A DNA stretch of 64,000 nt from Akkermansia muciniphila (GTDB taxonomy: Bacteria; Verrucomicrobiota; Verrucomicrobiia; Opitutales; UBA953). This document shows positions 17,649 through 26,594 of this stretch, one piece after another (the stretch's first letter is position 1; the number at the start of each line of letters is the position of its first letter). The position numbers and the translations under genes were made by a program. Where the stretch lies: NCBI GenBank assembly GCA_943331445.1, contig CALQLO010000005.1, forward strand, positions 1 through 64,000. The letters run 5' to 3'. The notes beneath the pieces were generated by a model that saw nothing but the letters and a program-made list of their open reading frames with translations, ran no database searches and had not been told where the DNA came from.

Positions 17649-19157
17649 TTAACTTCTGCGTCGCCACACGGAAACCGCAAGCCCGAGTGCGAGCACCCCG
17701 AGGGGGATGCAGGCGAAACGGATAGCGAGCGCCCAGAAGTCGGCCGCGGTCGCATTGAGCTGAAATTCACCTTCGGTCTTCGCCGGCAAGGAGATCGCGC
17801 GGTCGCGGTCCGATAGCCAGGCGGCACATTGGGTCATGAAAGCCCGGTTGCCCGCCCGGTTGAGTCGCAGGTTGGCGGCGATTTCGGAGGTTCCGATGAC
17901 GACTAAGCGCCCGCCCGCACCGCCGATACCTTTGCGGATACCCGTGGCCCGTTCGGCGGCAGCGGCGACACATACCGGGCCGGCCTGATCGCGGTTGGGG
18001 TCGAATTTTACTGGGCGGCGAGTCGGATCGGCCTGGCCCCACGCACCATCTGAAGAAAAGACCAGCTGCCAGACGCCCAGGGTGCTGTCCGGTGCACTGC
18101 CTTCGTCGAATTTCGCTGGCCGAATCCGTCCAGCAATCAGCGGAAGGTCCTGATCCTTGAGGACCTTGGTGAGCGGATGGGGCTTCTCTTCTAGCCGCTT
18201 GAGAACGATGTCACCGTCGGTTGCCCGCCGCGATGGGTCGGGCTCCTGGAGTTCGGAATCCGGCGTGAAGATCGCCCACTCCGTGAGTGTCGATTCTAGC
18301 CCGTGCTCCCGGCCTGGGTCGAGTAACGCCAGTACCCGCCCGTTCCGTTCGTAGAGGTAATTCCGTAGGCGAGCGTTTTCGGCCGCGGAGAACGGAGTCA
18401 TCGGGCCGGCGATGAGTACCATGGCAGCGTCGCGCGGAATCTCGGTTATCATCGCGATATCGAGCTGCTTTACTTCAAAATTCCGGCTGCGGAGTTGGCG
18501 GGAGAGGAGCGACATGCCGCGAGCCGGCGAGGCATCTTCGACGCCTAGCTCACCATGACCTCGCGTGACGTAGCAGATGGCTGGCTTGTCTTCCGTTACC
18601 TCGATCAACGCCGAAGTCACGGCCTCCTCGCCCCGGAAGCCACCTTTGCTCGTGACGAGTTCGCGGGTGGTGATGTATTTCGCCCGCGAGCCACAGGTCA
18701 GGATAAGCGCGATATTCGCATCGGGCGGGCCGTGCCGGGCGGCGATTTCGGAGAGGAGTGGGGCGTTGCGTCCGCCTCCAACCGTTTCGACGGAAAACCA
18801 AGCGGCGCCTGGGCGGCTCGACTCGACAACGTAAGCGTCGAGCAGTCGATAAAGACGGTTGCGCAAAACCAGGGCGGGGTCCGATCCGTCCGTCGTGAGC
18901 ACGACGGCTTTGACCCAGCCTTTGTTGCGACCGATACCGACGGGGCTGCGGTGACCGGCCGCTTTGACGGTATCGGCTGATTCAGGTGCGAGCGAATGCC
19001 GGCGATCGGCGGTGAGATCGTGGCGGACACGGAACTCGGGCAGTGCGGCGAGAAAGTTTACGAAGATGGCCAAGCCGATGGCGAGTAACGCCTGCGTCAG
19101 GCGATTCAGCCGGCGGATGGGGCGCACGGCGCCGAAGTCATCGCGAATGGGAGCCAT
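17649..19157 (-). CDS. gldG: GldG-like ABC-system auxiliary protein
   Basis: The 502-residue product has an N-terminal membrane segment (about residues 21-40) followed by the GldG signature FRVRHDLTADRRHSLAPESADTVKA. It contains a large extracytoplasmic domain (ABC-type uncharacterised transport, containing KAICYVTRGHGELG-like and IDPGREHG-like stretches) and a C-terminal membrane segment (FWALAIRFACIPLGVLALGLAVSVW) with an Arg tail. In Bacteroidota GldG works with GldA and GldF in gliding; outside that phylum its role is unclear. It starts one base after the permease gene. Confidence 0.88.
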   Translation of the reverse strand: MAPIRDDFGAVRPIRRLNRLTQALLAIGLAIFVNFLAALPEFRVRHDLTADRRHSLAPESADTVKAAGHRSPVGIGRNKGWVKAVVLTTDGSDPALVLRNRLYRLLDAYVVESSRPGAAWFSVETVGGGRNAPLLSEIAARHGPPDANIALILTCGSRAKYITTRELVTSKGGFRGEEAVTSALIEVTEDKPAICYVTRGHGELGVEDASPARGMSLLSRQLRSRNFEVKQLDIAMITEIPRDAAMVLIAGPMTPFSAAENARLRNYLYERNGRVLALLDPGREHGLESTLTEWAIFTPDSELQEPDPSRRATDGDIVLKRLEEKPHPLTKVLKDQDLPLIAGRIRPAKFDEGSAPDSTLGVWQLVFSSDGAWGQADPTRRPVKFDPNRDQAGPVCVAAAAERATGIRKGIGGAGGRLVVIGTSEIAANLRLNRAGNRAFMTQCAAWLSDRDRAISLPAKTEGEFQLNATAADFWALAIRFACIPLGVLALGLAVSVWRRRS

Positions 19158-19158
19158 C

Positions 19159-19920
19159 TTATTCTTGGCCCTCCACGGCCAGTACGGCCAAGCCTAAGCA
19201 GAGCAGGGTGCCGGTGCTGTAAAGAACGATGGGGCGTGAATCTAGAATACCCCCAGCAAAATCCTGAAGGTGCGCAAACGTGCGCAGGTGCGCCGCGGGT
19301 TCATGCAGCCAGCCCAGCCAGGCCCAGCTTTCAATCGGGAGCGACTCCATCGCGCCGCCCGCGGCGGTGAGCGCCAGCAAACTAATGAAGGCGAGGAGTG
19401 CCGCCAGCGCGGATGAGCGCGTGACGCAACTGCACAGGATGCCGATGGAGACGTGCAGCAGCCCGCTCACGGCGATGAAGCAGAGGCCGCCCCAGAGCAC
19501 TGAAGGGTCGCTCAGGCGCGTGTCACCTGGCGTGCCCAGCCGCTGCTGGACGAGCAATGGGAAAAGGGTGAAAAGTAGCCAGAAGGTGACCCAGACGGTC
19601 CAGGCGGCCAGGAACTTCGCCCAGACGACCGCGGCCGTGCTCGCGGGGGTCGTCAGCAGAGCAGACAGTGTGCCCGAGCGCCGCTCTTCGGCGAAACTGC
19701 GCATGGTCAGCAATGGGAGCACACAGAGTAAGGGGAGCCAGAAGAACCACAATGTTGCTTCGACCGGCGTGCGTTCGCTGGCAATGCGGCTACCTTCGAG
19801 CAAGGCAAAGAAATGGATGCCTCCCATGAGGGCCAAGAATAAACCGGCGGCAGCCCAGGTGTTCCAGGAAAGCAGCGCGGTGCGCAGCTCGTGGGCCAGT
19901 AAGGTGCGGAAGTGTCGCAT
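19159..19920 (-). CDS. gldF: ABC-2 type permease (GldF-like)
   Basis: The 253-residue product has six hydrophobic segments (about residues 18-38, 55-75, 103-130, 145-170, 175-195 and 225-245) and the ABC-2 permease phrase FAEERRSGTLSALLTTPASTAAVVWAKFLAAW, the usual cytoplasmic helix after TM2. It forms the membrane channel for the ATPase encoded just upstream; the ATPase stop and permease start share one base (TAATG). The substrate is unknown. Confidence 0.88.
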   Translation of the reverse strand: MRHFRTLLAHELRTALLSWNTWAAAGLFLALMGGIHFFALLEGSRIASERTPVEATLWFFWLPLLCVLPLLTMRSFAEERRSGTLSALLTTPASTAAVVWAKFLAAWTVWVTFWLLFTLFPLLVQQRLGTPGDTRLSDPSVLWGGLCFIAVSGLLHVSIGILCSCVTRSSALAALLAFISLLALTAAGGAMESLPIESWAWLGWLHEPAAHLRTFAHLQDFAGGILDSRPIVLYSTGTLLCLGLAVLAVEGQE

Positions 19921-20909
19921 TAGGATCGGCGCGGTTCGGTCGGCGCGCGGCGGGTGGCGGCGAGGAAGATATCCTCGAGTCCGTAGCGGACTTCAGCGAT
20001 TTCCCGCAGGGAGACGCCGGCGATGGCGAGTCCCGCGGCGAGTGTTTCGCGGGCTGGGGAGTCGGCGGGTAGGCTGACGCGGAAAGTATTCCAGCCTGCG
20101 GTGGTGGCGGGGAGCGGCGTGACGGTTGCCGCTGGTTCACTGCGGTGACAGGCGCTGAGCAGCGCGGCTTCATCGGACCGGGTGGTCACCGTGAAACTGC
20201 AGTCAGGCAAGAGTTCGCGGCGGAGGTCTTCGGTGCGCCCTTGGGCGACGAGTCGCCCGCGGTTGATGATGACGACTTTGTCGCAAACCTGTTCGACCTC
20301 ATGGAGAATGTGACTGGAGATGAGCACTGCCATTTTGCCGCGCAGCGAGCGGATGAGGTCGCGGATGCCGAGAATCTGGTGCGGGTCGAGCCCGATGGTG
20401 GGTTCGTCGAGGATGACGACTTTGGGTTCGGCGAGTAGGGCGTCGGCGATGCCCACGCGCTGGCGAAAACCTTTCGAGAGCTGGCCGATGAGTCGTCCGG
20501 CCGCCCGGCGGGCGAGGTCGCAATCTTCCATGACGCGGTCAACCCGCTCGGACACGCGTTCGCTGGCCACATCTTTAAGTTTGGCCCGGAGGGTGAGGTA
20601 CTCCTCCACCCGCATGTCTTCGGGTAGGGGGTTATTCTCCGGCATATAGGCCATATTGCGCTTTGCGCCCGCGGGATCGAGCGCGACCGAAACACCCCAG
20701 ATGGCGGCGCGGCCAGAGGTGCCAGACATCGTGCCAGAAAGAATCCGCATCGTGGTTGATTTACCGGCCCCGTTCGGACCGAGGAAGCCGACAATTTCAC
20801 CTGGAGCCACGGAAAAACTCAGGTCCTCAATCGCGGTGAGCGAGCCATACCTCTTGGTGAGCCTTTCGGCCACCACGGCGGCTTCCGGTGACGGCGTGGC
20901 TGCGTTCAT
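19920..20909 (-). CDS. gldA: ABC transporter ATP-binding protein (GldA-like)
   Basis: The 329-residue ATPase shows Walker A GPNGAGKSTT, a Q-loop in MAYMPENNPL, the ABC signature LSKGFRQRVGIADAL, Walker B VVILDEPTIGLDP and the switch His in LISSHILHEVEQ. The C-terminal approximately 90-residue extension with KEL-type beta strands is common in ABC-2 ATPases. It is the first gene of the five-gene minus-strand operon (ATPase, permease, GldG, DUF4340, AsmA-like), divergent from the gene at 21077. The shared 167-base upstream gap probably holds both promoters, but no clear box is seen. Confidence 0.93.
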   Translation of the reverse strand: MNAATPSPEAAVVAERLTKRYGSLTAIEDLSFSVAPGEIVGFLGPNGAGKSTTMRILSGTMSGTSGRAAIWGVSVALDPAGAKRNMAYMPENNPLPEDMRVEEYLTLRAKLKDVASERVSERVDRVMEDCDLARRAAGRLIGQLSKGFRQRVGIADALLAEPKVVILDEPTIGLDPHQILGIRDLIRSLRGKMAVLISSHILHEVEQVCDKVVIINRGRLVAQGRTEDLRRELLPDCSFTVTTRSDEAALLSACHRSEPAATVTPLPATTAGWNTFRVSLPADSPARETLAAGLAIAGVSLREIAEVRYGLEDIFLAATRRAPTEPRRS

Positions 20910-21076
20910 TTGAGTGGCACCAAGGGTGAGAGTTTCAGCCCGCTAGCACGGCGCCAACGGGTCTGCAAAAGACACGCCGAACGCTCTGTGTTGGCAAGGA
21001 CAATAGAGCCCTCGGCGGCTCGGAACCGCTTGCGAATTGTCAGCCTCGTGCCGTTATCGATCGGACCCACCCCGCT

Positions 21077-23599
21077 ATGAAAAACCTCCGCGTCTGCCAG
21101 GTGGCACTGTTGTCCGCCCTGTCGGCCTGTCTTTGGGCCGAGCCTAAGGTCGGCCTCGCCACCCGCCAGCCCGGCGAAGACGTCGACTCCGCCGCCGTTC
21201 GTTCGCGTCCGGGTCTCGCCCCGAGCGCCCAACTGCTTTTCAACGGCTGGGGGGTTTCTCCCGCTGGGTCGCATGTCAGTTGTGGCGACATGGGCCTCAA
21301 GATGATTGTCGCCCCTGACGAGAAAGCGGTCCTGACCGTCTGCGCTGGATATAATAAGCAGGGCGTCAATGTCATCAGACTGGACGGCAAGCACGAGGCG
21401 ACCTTCCTGCCGCTCAAGGAGTCCTTCAATGGCTTGGTGTTCAGCCCCGATGGCACGAAATTCTATGTCAGCGGTGGCGACACGGGATCCCTCCATGTTT
21501 TTGATTACAAGGACGGGCGGGCAACTTACGCCCGTGAGGTGAAGCCCTCGCCGACGGCCAAGTCGGTTTTTCTCGCCGGTCTGGCGGTCGATCCGCGTTC
21601 GGGTGCAGTCTATGTCTGCAATGAAGGTGGTAATGAGTTGTGGCAACTCGACCCGGTCACACTCCTGGTGGCCAAGGTGGTCGCCGTCGCCCAGCACCCC
21701 CACAGCGTCGTCCTCGGCGGCGATGGGCAGCATCTCTATATCTCGAACTGGGGCAGTCGCAGCCTGAGTATTGTCGAGATAGCCAAATTCTCCCGGGTGC
21801 GGGATGTCACGGTGGGGATTCGCCCCAATGATATGGTGCTCGCACCGGACGGACGGCTCTTCGTGGCCTGTTCCGGGGATAATACGGTGCACGTGATTCA
21901 GACCGCCAAGTTGGAGAAGCCTGGCGATGCCGCTGGCCCTACGCGTCGGCTCTGGGAGGGCGCGCGTGAAATCATCGCCACCGGACTTTATCCGCAATCG
22001 CCGGAAGGCAGCACGCCCTGCGGCCTTGCGATTGCGCCCGACGGCAAGACACTCTTTGTCGCCAACGCCGATAATAACGCGGTGATGGTGGTCGATATTT
22101 CCGGCAACTTGATGGAGGAGGCGCAGGAACGCGGCGAAAAAATCGCGCTCGTCAACGGCTTCATCCCGGTCGGCTGGTATCCCACTGCGGTGGCGGTCTC
22201 CCCCGACAATAAATTCCTGATGGTGGCTAACGGCAAGGGGCTGACTTCGCGGAATAACTTCCCGCCCCGTAGTGAAAAGCCCAGCAAGCTCCACACGGGT
22301 ATACTGTTCGACCATCCGGGTCGTACCTTTGAGGGTTCGGTCTCGTTCATTCCGAAGCCTGATGCCAAGCAGATGGCCGCCTACACCCAGCAAGTCCGGC
22401 TGAATTCACCTTACAACCCCTCGCAACTCCGGGCCTCCTCCCAGCCGAACGACAGCATCATTCCGTCCAAGGTCGGCGAACCCTGCCCGATCAAGTACGT
22501 GCTCTATATCATCAAGGAGAACCGCACCTACGACCAGGTGCTCGGTGACATGAAGGACGCCCAGGGTAAGCCCATTGGTAACGGTGAGCCGAAACTCACG
22601 ATGTACGGCGAGAAGGTCACTCCTAACCATCACCAACTCGCCCGCGAATACGCGTTACTCGATAACCTTTACTGCAACAGCGAGGTGAGCGTCGACGGTC
22701 ACAGTTGGACGGATGCGGCCATGGCGACGGATTTTAATCAGCGCAGTTGGATCATGTCCTATTCCGGCCATGGTAAGCTTTTCGGCAATGACGAGATGGA
22801 GACTCCTGCGAATGGCTACCTCTGGGACCTCTGCAGCCGCCATGGCTTGAGCTATCGGAATTACGGCGAAGGTGCGCAGCGCGTGCCCTCCGCGAATCGT
22901 GGCAATTGGAAGGCCCTCCTCAAGGGTGCCCGCGATATGGAACTTGCCCAGAACTGGATTGATGACCTGCATGCGGCCGAGAAAAACGGCGGGCTCCCCC
23001 GCTTCACGATTATGTCGCTGGGCGAGGATCACACGAACGGCACGACGCCCGGATCGTACACCCCGGAGGCCTGCGTCGGCAGTAACGATCTGGGGCTCGC
23101 TCGCATCATCGAAGCGGCCAGCCGTAGTAAGTTCTGGAAGGAGATGGCGATCTTCGTCATCGAGGACGATACGCAGAACGGCCCCGACCATCTTGATGCC
23201 CATCGCACGGTGGGCTTTGTCGTCAGCCCTTATTGTAAGCGCGGCATCGTGGATAGCACCCTGTACACGCAGGCGAGTATGATCCGCACGATCGAGCTCA
23301 TCCTTGGTTTGCCTCCGCTCACGCAGTATGACGCCGGCGCCACCCCGATGTTCAGCTTATTTCAGAAGGAAGCCGTGCTCACGCCTTACGTGCCATTGAT
23401 GCCGCAAGTTGATTTGATGGCCAAGAACACCAAGCAGAGTGCCTTTTGGGAGCGTTCGCAAAAGATGGATTTCTCCGCATACGATCGTGCCCCCGAAGAT
23501 GAACTGAACCGCATCCTGTGGGCCGCGGCCCGTCCGGGTGAGCCGTACCCGACCCCAATTCATCGGGCGATCTTCACTCAGCCGGCCTCGGCGAAGTGA
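21077..23599 (+). CDS. Bifunctional YncE-type beta-propeller/phosphoesterase-family exported protein
   Basis: The 840-residue exported protein has two parts. Residues about 60-400 form a YVTN/YncE-like beta-propeller with repeats such as GLVFSPDGTKFYVSGGD, GLAVDPRSGAVYVCN and GLAIAPDGKTLFVANADNNAVMVVD. Residues about 470-830 are a phosphoesterase (PF04185-like, alkaline-phosphatase superfamily) domain starting KYVLYIIKENRTYDQVLGDM, with SVDGHSWTD and VIEDDTQNGPDHLDAHRT as probable metal or nucleophile regions. The signal peptide contains LSAC at residues 15-18, so it could be a lipoprotein. The substrate is unknown; a secreted phosphatase or phospholipase role is inference. Confidence 0.85.
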   Translation: MKNLRVCQVALLSALSACLWAEPKVGLATRQPGEDVDSAAVRSRPGLAPSAQLLFNGWGVSPAGSHVSCGDMGLKMIVAPDEKAVLTVCAGYNKQGVNVIRLDGKHEATFLPLKESFNGLVFSPDGTKFYVSGGDTGSLHVFDYKDGRATYAREVKPSPTAKSVFLAGLAVDPRSGAVYVCNEGGNELWQLDPVTLLVAKVVAVAQHPHSVVLGGDGQHLYISNWGSRSLSIVEIAKFSRVRDVTVGIRPNDMVLAPDGRLFVACSGDNTVHVIQTAKLEKPGDAAGPTRRLWEGAREIIATGLYPQSPEGSTPCGLAIAPDGKTLFVANADNNAVMVVDISGNLMEEAQERGEKIALVNGFIPVGWYPTAVAVSPDNKFLMVANGKGLTSRNNFPPRSEKPSKLHTGILFDHPGRTFEGSVSFIPKPDAKQMAAYTQQVRLNSPYNPSQLRASSQPNDSIIPSKVGEPCPIKYVLYIIKENRTYDQVLGDMKDAQGKPIGNGEPKLTMYGEKVTPNHHQLAREYALLDNLYCNSEVSVDGHSWTDAAMATDFNQRSWIMSYSGHGKLFGNDEMETPANGYLWDLCSRHGLSYRNYGEGAQRVPSANRGNWKALLKGARDMELAQNWIDDLHAAEKNGGLPRFTIMSLGEDHTNGTTPGSYTPEACVGSNDLGLARIIEAASRSKFWKEMAIFVIEDDTQNGPDHLDAHRTVGFVVSPYCKRGIVDSTLYTQASMIRTIELILGLPPLTQYDAGATPMFSLFQKEAVLTPYVPLMPQVDLMAKNTKQSAFWERSQKMDFSAYDRAPEDELNRILWAAARPGEPYPTPIHRAIFTQPASAK

Positions 23600-23608
23600 G
23601 CGGCCAGC

Positions 23609-24331
23609 TTACTTCGCAGCTGGAGTAGCGGGAGTGATTAAGGAGGGCTCAGACCGCACGAGTGAATCTTTGTCCTGGGACCAGACGTGGTCGGCTCGCA
23701 GTTTCTTGTCCATCGCGTTGAGCCATTTGGTCGCCGTCGCCGGATCGTTCTTGGCGATGGCGATATTGGCGAGGGTCAGCATGGCAAAGCCGCGGAGCGT
23801 ATCAGGGACATTGGCGTCATCGGCGACGGCGGCGATGGCGGCATCCGCACCAGCGACGCCAGCTTCTTGGCGGGCGAGGGCAGCGTAAAGTCGGGTGCGC
23901 GCACCCAGGGCCAGTACGGCGGGGGACTTGTCGGCCAGCCCGGCGAGCCGAGCGGCTTCGTCGTAGGCCTTGGCGGCTTCATCGAGTTTGTTGGCCTTCT
24001 TGAGTTCGTCGCCGACTTCGGCCTGAGCCAGAGCCGCCAGAGGTTTGCCGGCATATTTCTTAGCGAAAGCGATGCGGGCATCATTGCTTTGGCAGGCGGT
24101 GTATTCATCGCCGACCTTCTCCTTGCGATCTTCGTTCCACACATAGTAGGCCAAGAGGCCGAGAATCCCGACGATGATGGCGACGGAGCCACGGACGATG
24201 CCGGCCTTATTCCGTTCCCAGAATAGCCAAAGGCGGTCTTCGGTGTCCGCATTGACGAAATCTTCATCGACGATGACCAGATTGCGGTCGTCGCCGGCCG
24301 GGGGCTGTTTGTTGGAACTGTCGTCGGGCAT
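23609..24331 (-). CDS. YfgM-like tetratricopeptide membrane protein
   Basis: The 240-residue product has an N-terminal cytoplasmic stretch, one membrane segment (IVRGSVAIIVGILGLLAYYVW, about residues 44-64) and a helical TPR-like periplasmic part. Repeats such as AEVGDELKKANKLDEAAKAYDEAARLAGLAD and FAMLTLANIAIAKNDPATATKWLNAM are visible. The layout matches the TPR_21/YfgM family, whose E. coli member is an ancillary SecYEG subunit linked to periplasmic chaperones. No bam gene is adjacent here. It converges with the YncE/phosphoesterase gene 9 bases away. Confidence 0.75.
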   Translation of the reverse strand: MPDDSSNKQPPAGDDRNLVIVDEDFVNADTEDRLWLFWERNKAGIVRGSVAIIVGILGLLAYYVWNEDRKEKVGDEYTACQSNDARIAFAKKYAGKPLAALAQAEVGDELKKANKLDEAAKAYDEAARLAGLADKSPAVLALGARTRLYAALARQEAGVAGADAAIAAVADDANVPDTLRGFAMLTLANIAIAKNDPATATKWLNAMDKKLRADHVWSQDKDSLVRSEPSLITPATPAAK

Positions 24332-24430
24332 GGGGGGTAAACCCTTGCTATGAGTTGGATGGTGTCAACCCCCTCCTCCCCCTCCTACGGGCTTGTCCCG
24401 GCTCGCTGGCAGGCAAGTATGAGGGGACTC

Positions 24431-26359
24431 ATGAGCGCTTCCGCCGCGATTCTTTCCTCCCTTAAGGCCGCCCAGGCAAAGGGCCGAATTTCCCCTTCCA
24501 GCCTGACCAATGCAGGGGATTGGCTGGGCTCCGGAGCCCTTCCGGAGGCCGCCTTGGCCGCCTTGCAGGACCTGTGTGTGCAGGAGTCGTGGGCCGAGAT
24601 TGAAGATCGTTTCTATAAGGGGATTACTTTTGGCACGGGGGGGATGCGTGGTCGCACGGTGGGTCGCGTTTCCGCTGCCAATGAGTTGGACGAGCAGGGG
24701 CTTCCGCTTCGCGCGGCCATCGGTTCGGCTTACCTGAATGACATCAATGTGCTGCGTGCCGTGATGGGCCTTTGGCAGCACGTCTCGGCCACCCAGCCAG
24801 GTGCCCGTCTGGTCGTCGCCCATGACGTCCGCCATTTCTCCCGCCACTTCGCCGAACTCATCGCCGGCGCCTGGACCGAGTTGGGCGGTGAGGCTTTCCT
24901 CTTCGCTGGCCCACGCTCGACGCCGCAGCTGAGTTTCACCGTGCGTCACCTCGGCGCCCACGCGGGCGTCGTCATCACGGCCAGCCACAACCCGTCGCAC
25001 GATAACGGTTTTAAATGCTGCCTCGCCGATGGCGGCCAGGTCTTGCCGCCTCATGATGCGGCCATCGTGGCGGAAGTTGGCAAGTTGGGTCCGCAGGATG
25101 TCGCCCCTTATCTCGCGAAGGATCTTTCCCGGGTGCAGACCGTAGGTGCTGCCGCCGAGGATGCTTATCTCGCCCGCGTGGCCGGCGTGGTCATCGACTC
25201 CGAAGTCATCTCACGTCACACGCCTAAGGTGGTTTATACAAACGTCCATGGCACGGGCGATGTCATGGTGGTGCCAGCGCTTCGGCGCGTCGGCATCGAC
25301 CCGCATGTGGTCGAGGAGCAGCGCGAGCACGATGGCCGGTTCCCGACGGTAGCCTCGCCGAATCCGGAGAACGCCAGCACCTTCGTGCTCGCGCTCAAGC
25401 TCGCCGCCGAAATCGGCGCCGACCTCATTTTGGCCACGGACCCGGACTCTGACCGCGTCGGCGTGGCCTGCCCGCTGCCGGGTGGCGGCTTCCGTCTGCT
25501 GACGGGCAACGAGGTCGCCGCCTTGCTGACGGAATTCCGCATCTCCTCGCTGAAGGATGCGGGTATCCTGCCTCCCGCTGGTTCGACGAATGCGGCGGTC
25601 GTGAAATCTCTCGTCACCACGCCACTCGTCGCCGCCATCTGTGCCCGCCACGGCGTCCGCTGCGTCGAGACGCTCGTGGGTTTTAAATGGATCGCTCGCA
25701 AGCTCGAGAAATGGTCGCGGCGCTTGGCCGAAGGTGCGGGTGCCGATGCGCCTGCCTTGCCCTTGCGCCGGCGCGCCCCGCTAGCCCTCCGCTACTCGAC
25801 GCTCTTCTTGCTCGGTGCGGAAGAAAGTTACGGCTACCTCGCCGACGATGCCGTCCGTGATAAGGACGCCAACGCGACCGTGGTGATGCTCTGCGAGTTC
25901 GCCGCCATCCTTCGGTCCCGCGGGCGCACGTTGTTAGATGCCCTGGATGTACTCCACTTGAGCCACGGTGCCCACCATGAGGATCTGCTGAATCTCGCCT
26001 TTGAAGGCGCCGAGGGAGCCGCCTGCATTCGTCGGATCGTCGACTCATGGCGCTCCGCACCTCCGGCCATCGTGGATGGCTCCAAGGTCGTACGGGTGAC
26101 CGATTACGAGCGTGATAAGGTCGAGGATGCGGAGGGCGATCGCGTTCCTCCAGAGGAGTTTATCCTCGCTGAACTTGCCGATGGTCGCCGCATCGCCGTC
26201 CGCGCTTCGGGCACTGAGCCCAAGGCCAAGTTCTACGCTTTCGCCCGGGCCGCTGTCGCTGATGCCGATGATCTGCCCGCCGCCCGCGAGCGGGCTCGCC
26301 AATCCGCGTTAGCTCTCCGCGCGTGGCTCGAGAACGATGCCAAGCGCCGTGCGAAATAA
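24431..26359 (+). CDS. Phosphoglucomutase/phosphomannomutase family (phospho-sugar mutase)
   Basis: The 642-residue enzyme interconverts hexose 1- and 6-phosphates. The catalytic phosphoserine is in VVITASHNPSHDNG (Ser185). The metal loop is ATDPDSDRVGVA, the sugar-binding loop region GAEESYGYLADD, and the phosphate-binding loop AVRASGTEPKAKFY. Length over 550 residues with EESYG fits the PgcA-like branch of the family. ATG 24431 is chosen because GAGGGG lies just upstream; earlier in-frame starts (24350, 24419) add residues with no match. The small lipoprotein gene follows 4 bases later. Confidence 0.92.
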   Translation: MSASAAILSSLKAAQAKGRISPSSLTNAGDWLGSGALPEAALAALQDLCVQESWAEIEDRFYKGITFGTGGMRGRTVGRVSAANELDEQGLPLRAAIGSAYLNDINVLRAVMGLWQHVSATQPGARLVVAHDVRHFSRHFAELIAGAWTELGGEAFLFAGPRSTPQLSFTVRHLGAHAGVVITASHNPSHDNGFKCCLADGGQVLPPHDAAIVAEVGKLGPQDVAPYLAKDLSRVQTVGAAAEDAYLARVAGVVIDSEVISRHTPKVVYTNVHGTGDVMVVPALRRVGIDPHVVEEQREHDGRFPTVASPNPENASTFVLALKLAAEIGADLILATDPDSDRVGVACPLPGGGFRLLTGNEVAALLTEFRISSLKDAGILPPAGSTNAAVVKSLVTTPLVAAICARHGVRCVETLVGFKWIARKLEKWSRRLAEGAGADAPALPLRRRAPLALRYSTLFLLGAEESYGYLADDAVRDKDANATVVMLCEFAAILRSRGRTLLDALDVLHLSHGAHHEDLLNLAFEGAEGAACIRRIVDSWRSAPPAIVDGSKVVRVTDYERDKVEDAEGDRVPPEEFILAELADGRRIAVRASGTEPKAKFYAFARAAVADADDLPAARERARQSALALRAWLENDAKRRAK

Positions 26360-26363
26360 CCTT

Positions 26364-26594
26364 ATGCGACTGTTTCTTCTGACTCCTTGTTTCTTCCTGA
26401 TCGGCTGCGCCATCCCGGCCAACGATCGTTCCTTTGTCGCCGAGAAGACGCCCCTAGCCGCCGCGTTATCTGGCGAGCCCGCTGGCGATGGCACGTTGGA
26501 AGACCGACTGCGGGACGCCAATCAGAAGAACGACCAACGCCTGCTGAAGGGTGATTGGCGTGCCGTGCGGCCAGCCGTGGGGCCTCGTCCCTGA
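26364..26594 (+). CDS. Small lipoprotein of unknown function
   Basis: The 76-residue product begins MRLFLLTPCFFLIGC, a short lipoprotein signal with lipobox LIGC (Cys15), and continues as a polar 60-residue chain with no recognised motif. It starts 4 bases after the mutase stop, so the two are probably co-transcribed. It ends immediately before the last codon of the convergent aroB. Confidence 0.7.
   Translation: MRLFLLTPCFFLIGCAIPANDRSFVAEKTPLAAALSGEPAGDGTLEDRLRDANQKNDQRLLKGDWRAVRPAVGPRP

Noticed and set aside
20906-22393. A 495-codon minus-strand open frame opposite the YncE/phosphoesterase gene
   Set aside because: The sense protein has clear family motifs; the antisense product is His/Arg/Gly-rich with no domain.
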